Shown in pieces: positions 6,941 through 17,878 of a stretch of DNA of 64,000 nucleotides. Source of the stretch: Chlorella sorokiniana (lineage: Eukaryota; Chlorophyta; Trebouxiophyceae; Chlorellales; Chlorellaceae); NCBI GenBank assembly GCA_025917655.1, contig CP084609.1:744001-808000 (forward strand). The letters are read 5' to 3'. The number at the start of each line of letters is the position of its first letter. The stretch's first letter is position 1. The notes beneath the pieces were generated by a model, which was not told where the DNA came from, ran no database searches, and saw nothing but the letters and a program-made list of their open reading frames with translations. Made by a program: the position numbers and the translations under genes.

Positions 6941-8315
6941 TGCAGCAGTTGGCCCGTGTACAGATGGTGCCGCGCCGCGGCAACGACGCCGTTCAGCGCT
7001 TTGCAGCTGTTGTGCAGGCGCAGCGCCTTACTGTGCAGGTGGATGACGTTGCAGTGGGCATTCCCGTCAAGTCTGTCCTTGGCTACCTCCCGGCGGACCA
7101 TTGGGTTGTGGAGCTGCGCAGCCTGCCCTCTCAGTTCGTCGTGAGTGGCACCACGGAGGCCCTGCTGGCTGTTTTTGGATACGACGCGGCCAGCGGTGTC
7201 TCTGTTGTTCATGAGCGAGCAGGTGTGGCTGCCGTTGGGCCTGGGCAGGAGGCCCATTTGCCTGTTCTGGATATGATTGAGGCAGTGGTCCGGGTGCCTT
7301 ATCCCCACGCGGGACTGCCTCGCCTGCCGCGGGTGGTACAGGGGCTGGGGTGGTCTGCTCAGGTCGTCTTGCGTCCCTGTGTCTTTGAGGGGGGCGTGTT
7401 GTCTTGCGCCGCGTGCGGCCTGCATCTGGGCAGCAGCTCGACGCGGGCTGCACCCAGGCGTGCGGCCCGGTATGCTCCGCGTTTTGGGACCGGCGGCATC
7501 ACGCCGGCTGCTGCTGCCGCAGCCTTGGCGGCGCCTTTGGGCGGCGGCGCCCGGCCGCTGCCAGGGGGCAGCGGCCAGGTCTGGGCCTGGCGGATGTACC
7601 TGCTGCCCCCTTGGCCGCTGGGCCTGCTGCCGCCCGGGTGGTCCCGTTGCCCCGCGGGCCCCTCCTCCCTCCCCTCCCCTTCCTGCAGAAGAACCCATGC
7701 CGCAGGCCGCGCCCGCAGTGCAACGTCCCGAGGGAGAGCCTGGGTTTGATGTGGCTTGTGATTTTGTGGCGGAGGAGTTGGATTGTTCTGCGGCCGAGGC
7801 AGAGCAGATTGTTCTTGCGGCTCGTGAGGCGCAGCCTGCGGTCTACAGAGATGCGGCCCACGCCTCTCGCCCGGGTGACTTGCCTCGTGCTTTCAGATTG
7901 GCTCTGCATGCCCAGGCTGTTGTTTTGTTGGGCGAGCCGCGGGCTGCGGCTTTGGAGGTGGCCCCGCTTGCGGATTCTGGGGAGGCGGGTGGGGGCGCCT
8001 GGGTCGTCGCGTCCTGCGGCCGCCCCCTCCCTCCTCTGCTTCCCCCGCCCAGGCCCATACCGCCCACCAAGCTCTGCCAAGCGTGGATCTGTCACAACCT
8101 TGGCAAAGGGCCCTGCTGGCACCCAGGGCCACCTGCCATCTGCTTCTGGCCCTCGCCGCTCGGCGCGTTTGTCGGCTCCAGCCGAGGCGGGTGCCCACAG
8201 CTGGTTGACAATTGCGACGCGGGCGGCGCCTGAGCGGGGCGCACGTCTGGACACGGTTCTTCCACCGGTTGCGGCAGCAGGAGCCGCAGCCGGCCCCGCA
8301 GATGAGTCGTTTTGA
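6941..8315 (+). CDS. LINE-A ORF1 (copy A1), 5' partial and frame-broken
   Basis: ORF1 of a two-ORF LINE, expected to be an RNA-binding chaperone that coats LINE RNA. The first stretch (about VPRRGNDAVQRFAAVVQAQ, open from 6941 to 7749) has the look of the N-terminal domain of plant-type LINE ORF1 proteins, with a small cysteine pair CAAC near residue 157. The second stretch, from PMPQAAPAVQRPEGEP near 7695, continues in another frame with a proline- and alanine-rich C-terminus ending GPADESF and TGA at 8313-8315. The last 14 nt overlap the start of ORF2. No CCHC knuckle was seen. Assignment as ORF1 rests on position and overlap more than on a named domain. Confidence 0.6.
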
Positions 8316-11300
8316 TTGGCGGGCCGCTCGCCCTGCCCAGCCTTTGCGCCTCGTGGCGGTCAATGCTAACGGCCTGCGTGATGCTGCTAAGCGGCACCAG
8401 CTGCTTGAGCGGTTCATTGCTGGTCCTTGGCATATGCTGCTTGTGTTTGAGGCGCATGCTGCCTCTGCGGAGGAGGTGGCAGGCTGGGCACGCGAGGGCA
8501 CAGGGCGCGGCTCGCCTTTTGCGGGAGCAGCTTTTGCTGCCCCGCACACTAGCTCTTCTGCTGGGGTGGTTGCCTTCATAAAGGCCACCGCCCCGTGGAG
8601 GCCGTCACGCTGGCGGCTGTCCCGGCCCAGGAGGGCAGGCTTCTCCATCTTTCCTTCTCCTATGCAGGCCTTCCCTTTTCAATCCTTGGCTGTTATGCGC
8701 CCACGGAGGCGTGCAACCGCCCTGCATTTTTCTCCAGGTCCCTTGCTGCAGCAATCCCCACCGACCGCCTTGTGCTCATGGCTGGCGATTGGAACCACGT
8801 TTCTGATCCCTTGGACGTTGCCGGCGCTACCGCCCTTTCACGGCATCGATTTGCCGGCGCGGAGGAGTTTGCTGCGGTGGCGGCTCAGCGCAACCTGGTG
8901 GATGTGTGGCGGCGGCTCCACCCGGCGGCACGTGCAGTCACGCACGTAGCCTCCGGGGCTGCAGGCGGGGCGCGCTTGGACCGTTGGTATGCGGCAGCGC
9001 CCTGCTTGCAGGGATTAGCAGCGCAGGCATCCTTCATGGCTTCCCTGGCGATCACCTCGCTGTGGATGTCCATTTGTCGCCCCCTTCCGTCGTCCCTGCT
9101 GGCCCTGGGCGCTTCCGCCTCCCTGACCACTTCCACTCCGACCCAGATTTTGTCGCTTTTGTCCGCCAGCACATCCACACCTTTGCAGAGGAGCACCCCG
9201 TGCAGCCTGGCGCCCGCCGCGCTTACTGGGTTGCACTCAAGGCCCACCTCTCCACCCACGTCGTGGCATTCACTGCAGCCCGGCGGCGGCAAGCGGATGC
9301 CACGAGGCGCGCGTTGTTGGCTGCAGTGGAGGACGCCATGCGAGCATATCTTAGCCAGCCCAGCCACCCAGCCACGCTTGGCCTGCTCCGACGTGCGACC
9401 GCAGCCTTGAGGGAGCATGACGCGGCAGCAGAGCAGCGGCGGCGCGAACAGCTGGACGTCCTTTGGCATTGCTTCGGCGAGCGCCCTACACGCTGGTTTC
9501 ACATGTTGGACCGCAGCGCCTTACCAAACCAGCCCCTGGCGGAGCTCTTACACCCATCTGACCCAGCAGCCCCAGCAGCAGACCTCAGCACACCCGCGGG
9601 CCGTGAACTTGCCTCAACCCGGGCGGTGGCCTTCTTCTCGGCGGACAGCCCTGTGGGCCTCTTCCACTCGGAGGCTACCGACTCCGCAGCAGCGGGGCGG
9701 TTGTTGGACGCGCTGGATGCCACCCTGTCCCCTGACGAGGCGGCTGCCACTCTAGGACCTGCTGGTGGGCCCATCACTGATGCTGAGGTGCAGGCTGTGT
9801 TTCCTGACCTGCCACTTGGCACCAGCCCTGGCCTGGATGGTCTGCCGTATTCCTTCTACGTGACGTTCTGGTCTGAGCTGCGCCCGTTCTTCCTGGGCAT
9901 GGCTGATGAGGCCTTGGCTGTTGCTGCCGCTGCTGATGAGGGTAGCCTGGCAGCTGGGGTGGAGCCGTTCCTGCCCTCTGAGGTTACGGCTGGCCTCATT
10001 GTCCTGCTGCCCAAGCCTGGCACCGCTGACGCCCGGCAGCTTGCCTCCCACCGCCCCATCACCCTCCTGAATTGTGACTACCGCCTGCTAGCTAAGGTGT
10101 TGTCGGCCCGCTTCGCTGGGCCCCTTCTCTCCGTCATCGACCCCACCCAGACCGCCTTCTTACCCGACCGTTGGATTGGCGACAATGTCCTGCTGCACCT
10201 TGAGGAGGTGGAGTACTTGAGAGAGCAGGATGCGCCTGGCTGCATCGTCTTCCTGGACTTTGAAAAGGCGTACGACAGGGTTGATCGCCCTTGGCTTTTT
10301 GATGTCATGCGCCGCATGCGCTTCCCGCAGCTTGCTGTGCGTTGGGTGCAGCTGATGCTGTCCGGGTGCACTGCCATGGTGTCCCTGAACGGCTATTACA
10401 CCCCAGCCTTCCCACTGGCACGCAGTGTGCAACAGGGCAGCCCCCTTAGCGTTTTGTTGTATCTCATTGCTGCACAACCCCTCGCAGCTTCCTTGCGCCG
10501 TGCGCAGCAGCAGGGCGTTTGCAGGCCCCTGCTGCTGCCTGGGGGCTCCCCTGCTCCAATCTCCCACCAACATGCAGATGATATCACCATCCATGTCTTG
10601 GCCCCGCGTGACGCGCACGCCGCCCTGGCGGGGCCTGTGGCCGACTTTTGCGCAGCCACCCAGGCCAGGCTCAACCTGCGCAAGTGCAAGGGCATCTTGT
10701 TTGGCGATCAGTCCACCATCGACCCTGCAACGCGCTTGTGTGGCGTCACTGGCGTGCGCTTCCCTTCGCCGTCAGAGTCCATCCGCCACCTCGGCATTCA
10801 CCTGGGCCTTGACGCCCAGGTGGCCACACAGGCAACCTTCCAAGTTCTCGTGGTAAGGCTGAGGGAGGTTGCTGAGCGTTGGGCGCGGCACGAGCTGTCC
10901 TGGCTGGGGAGGGCCCACGTGGCCAAGCAGGTGCTGGCGGCCATGGTGTATCATCACGCCACCTTTGTGCGCCCGCCGCCTGCCATGTGGCGCCGCATTG
11001 TTAGCGTCATTTTCTCTTTTGTGGGTGGCATGTCACCCTCTGATGTCCTGCGCGGTGCTGCCGTTAGCCACCCAGCCCGCCACACTGCTGCCTTGCCGTG
11101 GTTGGGGGGGCATTAACTTGGTTGCCCCGACGTGCATGCTGATTGCTTGCGTGCCAAGGTCACCGCCCGCCTTCTGCAGCCAGGCCGTCATGCTTGGAAG
11201 CTCCTTGTTGCGGCGCGCCTGGTGGATGCCGTCCCTTCCCTTGGGCCCGCCGTTGCTGTTAGCGGGCTGCAGGTCACTACACGCCTCCTCCCACCCCGTC

Positions 11301-12605
11301 TAGCAGCTTATTTGAGCGGCTTCCAGCAAACGCTTCCACACCGCCTCCTCCCCCACCGCGGCTCTCACACCACCAAGTCCTGGCGGAGCGCCTCTTCCAC
11401 AACCGCCAGGTCCGCGGGCCTGATGGCGCCGTGCTCGACCCCCGTCAGCCCGGCGTGGGAGCCGCTGGCCGCAGCTGGCATCTATACGGTGGGCCGCTTG
11501 CGGGATGCGATGCTCGCGGGGCCCACTCTGGCCTTGCATATTGCTTGGGGCTGCGTGCCTGCCTCCTGGCGTGCGGTGGCGGACCAGCCGCCGCCGGCGG
11601 GGTGGCAGCTTTGCCGCGACGGGGCGGCCGAGTGGGTGCGCCGGCAGTTGCCGGGGCTGCCCGGCCCTGTGCACTACGCTGTCCGGGGTGATGGCAGCCT
11701 GCGCCCCCTCTCGGCGGCGCCGGCCCTCCCGGCTGGCACCGTATGGCAGCCCTGCTGCGTGGTGGGGGCGGCCGCCCCATGCTGCTCGGCGCGTGGGATT
11801 CCGTCTTCGTGGACCCCACCGTGTGGGGCTTTGGCAGCGTGGACCTCTTGGGGTTCACCGTTAAGGCAGCCACACAGCGGCGCATCCACCTGGCAGCCCG
11901 GCAGCGCTGCGGCCCGCGATACCTTCCTTCGGCGGGCTGCAGGCCAGCCCTGTGGCGGCAGCCTGCAGATGAGCCAGGCCCGTCTGCTGCCGCCACGGGC
12001 TTGCAAGCGTTGGAGCTACGCTGGGCCTCCTCCTACGACACGCGGCTTCACGAGCGGGTCATGTCTCGCCGGCGGGCAGCAGAGTGGGAGGTGGATCTCC
12101 TGCCGTGTCAGCGCCCGGGCCAGCGGCAGCGCCTTGCCGTCTTTGAACGGGTGGCGCAGCGGCAGCATGCTGAGGAAGAGCAGTTGCAGCAGCTTCAACC
12201 ACAGCCGGCCCCACCACCAGCTTGGCCTTTGAGGGACGACACAGTGGATGCAGCGGCAGCGCCGGCGGGCCTCAATGAGGCTGCCCAAGCGGAGCGCGCT
12301 GCGGTGCGCGGTGTATGGCGCCGCCTGCGCGAGGCAGACCTGCCCCGTGAGCAGTACACTGTGGCATACCGCGTGCTGCATGGGTGCCTGTATGTGGGCG
12401 CCTTCCTTTGCCACATTCGGGTCGTGCCAGCGGCAGATGCGTTGTGCCAGCACGGTGATTGTGCGGCAGCAGCGGATCCGCCCCTTGATGGGCTGACCCA
12501 TGCATTCTTGCTCTGCCCCGCCGTGGCCGCTGCTGCCGAGTGGGTCTGTCGTGTCTTTGCGGCTGTCTCGGGTGTGCGCCCTCCTCCCCTCTGTCCCCGT
12601 GTCTT

Positions 12606-12607
<2 letters not shown>
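8302..12607 (+). CDS. LINE-A ORF2 (copy A1): endonuclease, reverse transcriptase, 3' partial
   Basis: ORF2 performs nicking and target-primed reverse transcription. The start ATG at 8302 gives MSRFDWRAARPAQPLRLVAV. The APE-type endonuclease shows VNANGL, FEAH, GCYAPTE, GDWNH and PGDHLAVDV. The RT core follows in a single long frame to 11116: LLPKPG, FLDFEKAYDRVD (motif A), VQQGSPLS, and the catalytic box HADD at 10571-10582, with histidine where tyrosine or phenylalanine is usual. The C-terminal zinc module CQHGDC...HAFLLC lies at about 12435-12510. The copy ends at 12607 in a poly(T). At least three frame changes occur, mostly at C or G runs (for example near 8593 and 9000), so part of the damage may be sequencing error. 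Confidence 0.9.
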
Positions 12608-12652
<45 letters not shown>

Positions 12653-15600
12653 GGTGCTCTTACACTTGAGACGTGGGGATCTCAAGAAGCGTAGGTAGGC
12701 CGAAGCCACGAAGCATCATGACCGATGAGGCAGCCAAACAGCAGCGCGAACGCGCATGTGACAGCAAGATGGGGCATGCAGTCACGGGGGTGGTACGCAG
12801 ATTTTTTTTTTTGTTTTGTGTGTGTATGTGTGTTTGGTATGTCGCTGTGAAAGCAGATGAAACGCGAGATCCCGGCAACCGCCAGACTGGGGCAGGCAGC
12901 GGCACAACAGGGCAAGGCAAAGAACTGAAAGACCCGAGGCGAGGATGGAGCAACCCACCACGGAAGAGACGCAAAGGCAACCAGGCCAAGACAAAAAAAG
13001 GGGGCGTACTGGGACAGGGAGAAGGGGGCTTCCAGGAGGGGGCAGGCTAAGAAAAGGAGGGGAGCCATGGAAAGGGAAGGTGCAAGCCACTCAGAAAGGG
13101 GCGAGGAAATCGAGTGTGGAAGCGTGCTGGAGGGAGCCATGGGAACAGGGACAAGCCAACGCAGGAGCCGAGCGCTGGGGAACCGTCAGCCAATGGATGC
13201 AAAGAGCAAGGACGGGGCAAGCCGAGGGCTGGCGGGCACACGACTACCGACAGCAAGGGCATGTACGCGCTCCGCAGGTGTGCCTGCCGGCCCGCTAGGA
13301 CCGGCGGCGCGGGTGCCGCAAGGCAAGCCGGGCGGGGGCGGCGAACCCCGCCGGCACGTTGCCACACACGGTGGCGAACGCCCATCACCCGCCGCGCCAC
13401 TACACACGCACTTGCCGCCATCGCCGCTGCCGCTGCCGGCCGCCCAACTGCCCGCCTGCAAGAATGGAAGGAGCCCCAGCAGCGCGCATGTAAAGATGAA
13501 CAGAGGTCAGGCTGTATCGCATGGCCCAAAAGGGAGTGGAAGCAGCACGGTCGAGTATAAAAATAACAAGAAGGCCGCTGAGACCGTGGGAAAGCGCCCC
13601 GCAAAGAAGAGGAGGGCCCCAGCCAGAAAAGGGCAGGGCGGAGAGTTAACCGACGCCCGCGCGTGGTGCAGCCCGTGCCATTGCTGCCCCGCCGCTTGAA
13701 GGGGCTGCCCCGCCTTCACGCTCCATACTCAGCAGCAGCCCCGCAGGAGGGAGAGCCGCAGGTGAGGCTCCACCAGGGCGAGCGGAGGCAGGGGAGAGCT
13801 GCAGGCGTGGAGGGGGCAAGGGACCAAGGCAGGACGCAGGGGCAATTGCAGGCACCCGAGACGCAGAAGGGCCCTCCACTGGTGCGGCCACCGGGTGGGA
13901 CAGGCTGAAGCGCAACCGCATAGCACCCGCCTCCACAACACAAAGCGCGCCCCTGTGGGTCCACCGCGCTTTGAACTGGCCCATACGGAGGGAGGTGTCG
14001 CGGCCACGGAACCACTCAGCATAGGTGCCATCCAGCCGGCGCATGTTGTGCGTGGCCCGCGCCCAGTCCCGCTTGATGGCAGCCAGCACCGCTGCTACCG
14101 TGGCACCGCACACGCTGGCCGGCGAGATGGGCTGGCCCGCAAGAGTTCGCCGGCCGCGCATCTGCCACACAGCGTAGAGGTAAGCGGTGCGCAGGTGTGC
14201 CCATACGTGGCGAAGACGGGCGGGTGGGGCCCAAGTGGCATGCTCATCTGCAAGAAAGACACGGGGACAGAGGGGAGGAGGGCGCACACCCGAGACAGCC
14301 GCAAAGACACGACAGACCCACTCGGCAGCAGCGGCCACGGCGGGGCAGAGCAAGAATGCATGGGTCAGCCCATCAAGGGGCGGATCCGCTGCTGCCGCAC
14401 AATCACCGTGCTGGCACAACGCATCTGCCGCTGGCACGACCCGAATGTGGCAAAGGAAGGCGCCCACATACAGGCACCCATGCAGCACGCGGTATGCCAC
14501 AGTGTACTGCTCGCGGGGCAGGTCTGCCTCGCGCAGGCGGCGCCATACACCGCGCACCGCAGCGCGGTCCGCTTGGGCAGCCTCATTGAGGCCCGCCGGC
14601 GCTGCCGCTGCATCCACTGTGTCGTCCCTTAAAGGCCAAGCTGGTGGTGGGGCCGGCTGTGGCTGAAGCTGCTGCAACTGCTCTTCCTCAGCATGCTGCC
14701 GCTGTGCCACCCGTTCAAAGACGGCAAGGCGCTGCCGCTGGCCCGGGCGCTGACACGGCAGGAGATCCACCTCCCACTCTGCTGCCCGCCGGCGAGACAT
14801 GACCCGCTCGTGAAGCCGCGTGTCGTAGGAGGAGGCCCAGCGTAGCTCCAACGCTTGCAAGCCCGTGGCGGCAGCAGACGGGCCTGGCTCATCTGCACGC
14901 TGCCGCCACAGGGCTGGCCTGCAGCCCGCCGAAGGAAGGTATCGCGGGCCGCAGCGCTGCCGGGCTGCCAGGTGGATGCGCCGCTGTGTGGCTGCCTTAA
15001 CGGTGAACCCCAAGAGGTCCACGCTGCCAAAGCCCCACACGGTGGGGTCCACGAAGACGGAATCCCACGCGCCGAGCAGCATGGGGCGGCCGCCCCCACC
15101 ACGCAGCAGGGCTGCCATACGGTGCCAGCCGGGAGGGCCGGCGCCGCCGAGAGGGGGCGCAGGCTGCCATCACCCCGGACAGCGTAGTGCACAGGGCCGG
15201 GCAGCCCGGCAACTGCCGGCGCACCCACTCGGCCGCCCCGTCGCGGCAAAGCTGCCACCCCGCCGGCGGCGGCTGGTCCGCCACCGCACGCCAGGAGGCA
15301 GGCACGCAGCCCCAAGCAATATGCAAGGCCAGAGTGGGCCCCGCGAGCATCGCATCCCGCAAGCGGCCCACCGTATAGATGCCAGCTGCGGCCAGCGGCT
15401 CCCACGCCGGGCTGACGGGGTCGAGCACGGCGCCATCAGGCCCGCGGACCTGGCGGTTGTGGAAGAGGCGCTCCGCCAGGACTTGGTGGTGTGAGAGCCG
15501 CGGTGGGGGAGGAGGCGGTGTGGAAGCGTTTGCTGGAAGCCGCTCAAATAAGCTGCTAGACGGGGTGGGAGGAGGCGTGTAGTGACCTGCAGCCCGCTAA

Positions 15601-17679
15601 CAGCAACGGCGGGCCCAAGGGAAGGGACGGCATCCACCAGGCGCGCCGCAACAAGGAGCTTCCAAGCATGACGGCCTGGCTGCAGAAGGCGGGCGGTGAC
15701 CTTGGCACGCAAGCAATCAGCATGCACGTCGGGGCAACCAAGTTAATGCCCCCTCCAACCACGGCAAGGCAGCAGTGTGGCGGGCTGGGTGGCTAACGGC
15801 AGCACCGCGCAGGACATCAGAGGGTGACATGCCACCCACAAAAGAGAAAATGACGCTAACAATGCGGCGCCACATGGCAGGCGGCGGGCGCACAAAGGTG
15901 GCGTGATACACCACCATGGCCGCCAGCACCTGCTTGGCCACGTGGGCCCTCCCCAGCCAGGACAGCTCGTGCCGCGCCCAACGCTCAGCAACCTCCCTCA
16001 GCCTTACCACGAGAACTTGGAAGGTTGCCTGTGTGGCCACCTGGGCGTCAAGGCCCAGGTGAATGCCGAGGTGGCGGATGGACTCTGACGGCGAAGGGAA
16101 GCGCACGCCAGTGACGCCACACAAGCGCGTTGCAGGGTCGATGGTGGACTGATCGCCAAACAAGATGCCCTTGCACTTGCGCAGGTTGAGCCTGGCCTGG
16201 GTGGCTGCGCAAAAGTCGGCCACAGGCCCCGCCAGGGCGGCGTGCGCGTCACGCGGGGCCAAGACATGGATGGTGATATCATCTGCATGTTGGTGGGAGA
16301 TTGGAGCAGGGGAGCCCCCAGGCAGCAGCAGGGGCCTGCAAACGCCCTGCTGCTGCGCACGGCGCAAGGAAGCTGCGAGGGGTTGTGCAGCAATGAGATA
16401 CAACAAAACGCTAAGGGGGCTGCCCTGTTGCACACTGCGTGCTAGTGGGAAGGCTGGGGTGTAATAGCCGTTCAGGGACACCATGGCAGTGCACCCGGAC
16501 AGCATCAGCTGCACCCAACGCACAGCAAGCTGCGGGAAGCGCATGCGGCGCATGACATCAAAAAGCCAAGGGCGATCAACCCTGTCGTACGCCTTTTCAA
16601 AGTCCAGGAAGACGATGCAGCCAGGCGCATCCTGCTCTCTCAAGTACTCCACCTCCTCAAGGTGCAGCAGGACATTGTCGCCAATCCAACGGTCGGGTAA
16701 GAAGGCGGTCTGGGTGGGGTCGATGACGGAGAGAAGGGGCCCAGCGAAGCGGGCCGACAACACCTTAGCTAGCAGGCGGTAGTCACAATTCAGGAGGGTG
16801 ATGGGGCGGTGGGAGGCAAGCTGCCGGGCGTCAGCGGTGCCAGGCTTGGGCAGCAGGACAATGAGGCCAGCCGTAACCTCAGAGGGCAGGAACGGCTCCA
16901 CCCCAGCTGCCAGGCTACCCTCATCAGCAGCGGCAGCAACAGCCAAGGCCTCATCAGCCATGCCCAGGAAGAACGGGCGCAGCTCAGACCAGAACGTCAC
17001 GTAGAAGGAATACGGCAGACCATCCAGGCCAGGGCTGGTGCCAAGTGGCAGGTCAGGAAACACAGCCTGCACCTCAGCATCAGTGATGGGCCCACCAGCA
17101 GGTCCTAGAGTGGCAGCCGCCTCGTCAGGGGACAGGGTGGCATCCAGCGCGTCCAACAACCGCCCCGCTGCTGCGGAGTCGGTAGCCTCCGAGTGGAAGA
17201 GGCCCACAGGGCTGTCCGCCGAGAAGAAGGCCACCGCCCGGGTTGAGGCAAGTTCACGGCCCGCGGGTGTGCTGAGGTCTGCTGCTGGGGCTGCTGGGTC
17301 AGATGGGTGTAAGAGCTCCGCCAGGGGCTGGTTTGGTAAGGCGCTGCGGTCCAACATGTGAAACCAGCGTGTAGGGCGCTCGCCGAAGCAATGCCAAAGG
17401 ACGTCCAGCTGTTCGCGCCGCCGCTGCTCTGCTGCCGCGTCATGCTCCCTCAAGGCTGCGGTCGCACGTCGGAGCAGGCCAAGCGTGGCTGGGTGGCTGG
17501 GCTGGCTAAGATATGCTCGCATGGCGTCCTCCACTGCAGCCAACAACGCGCGCCTCGTGGCATCCGCTTGCCGCCGCCGGGCTGCAGTGAATGCCACGAC
17601 GTGGGTGGAGAGGTGGGCCTTGAGTGCAACCCAGTAAGCGCGGCGGGCGCCAGGCTGCACGGGGTGCTCCTCTGCAAAG
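12608..17679 (-). mobile_element. LINE-A copy A2, 5'-truncated, antisense to A1
   Basis: The poly(T) at 12608-12647 is its poly(A) tail. Reading leftward from 17679 it starts inside ORF2 just after the endonuclease (FAEEHPVQPGARRAYW), so EN is missing but the entire RT and C-terminus are present, then a 3' UTR of about 1.05 kb. It is inserted within ORF2 of A1. It shares the variants RADEPG, AQADRAAV and WQMRGRR only with A3, to which its 5' end is fused head to head. Confidence 0.9.
13740..17679 (-). CDS. LINE-A ORF2 (copy A2): RT and C-terminal domain, no endonuclease
   Basis: A long open frame on the minus strand runs from 17679 down to about 15717. It covers FAEEHPVQP..., GTSPGLDGLPYSFY, LLPKPG, FLDFEKAYDRVD, VQQGSPLS and HADD (16278-16289). 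The C-terminal part in another frame (15118 down to about 13740) carries CQHGDC...HAFLLC and [15 protein letters not shown]. In this copy and in A6 the end of the protein reads in a frame that passes the stop used in A3-A5, owing to one C fewer in a C run. It lacks EN and is frame-broken, so it is dead. Confidence 0.85.
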
Positions 17680-17878
17680 CTTGGGGCTGCGTGCCTGCCT
17701 CCTGGCGTGCGGTGGCGGACCAGCCGCCGCCGGCGGGGTGGCAGCTTTGCCGCGACGAGGCGGCCGAGTGGGTGCGCCGGCAGTTGCCGGGGCTGCCCGG
17801 CCCTGTGCACTACGCTGTCCGGGGTGATGGCAGCCTGCGCCCCCTCTCGGCGGCGCCGGCCCTCCCGGCTGGCACCGT

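Larger units (their letters stand above)
6941..12607 (+). mobile_element. LINE-A copy A1 (5'-most known part; 3' end missing)
   Basis: This is the only copy showing the upstream region 6941-7340, so it defines the longest LINE-A 5' sequence in the window. It contains ORF1 (to 8315) and ORF2 (from 8302), and it stops within the C-terminal part of ORF2 at the poly(T) of copy A2. Its 5' end abuts the Copia-1 gag with the AAGAAG duplication, and no start codon of ORF1 is present. It is therefore probably slightly 5'-truncated. It shares residue variants ([15 protein letters not shown]) with A4 and A5 but not with A2 and A3. Confidence 0.9.

Noticed and set aside
12608-12647. Poly(T)/poly(A) runs as transcription terminators
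   Set aside because: They are poly(A) tails of LINE-A copies, each next to TGTAA and the LINE-A 3' end.
12950-13700. Protein-coding gene in the LINE-A 3' UTR (open frames rich in charged residues)
   Set aside because: The frames are not kept between LINE-A copies and shift with small indels; no domain is seen.
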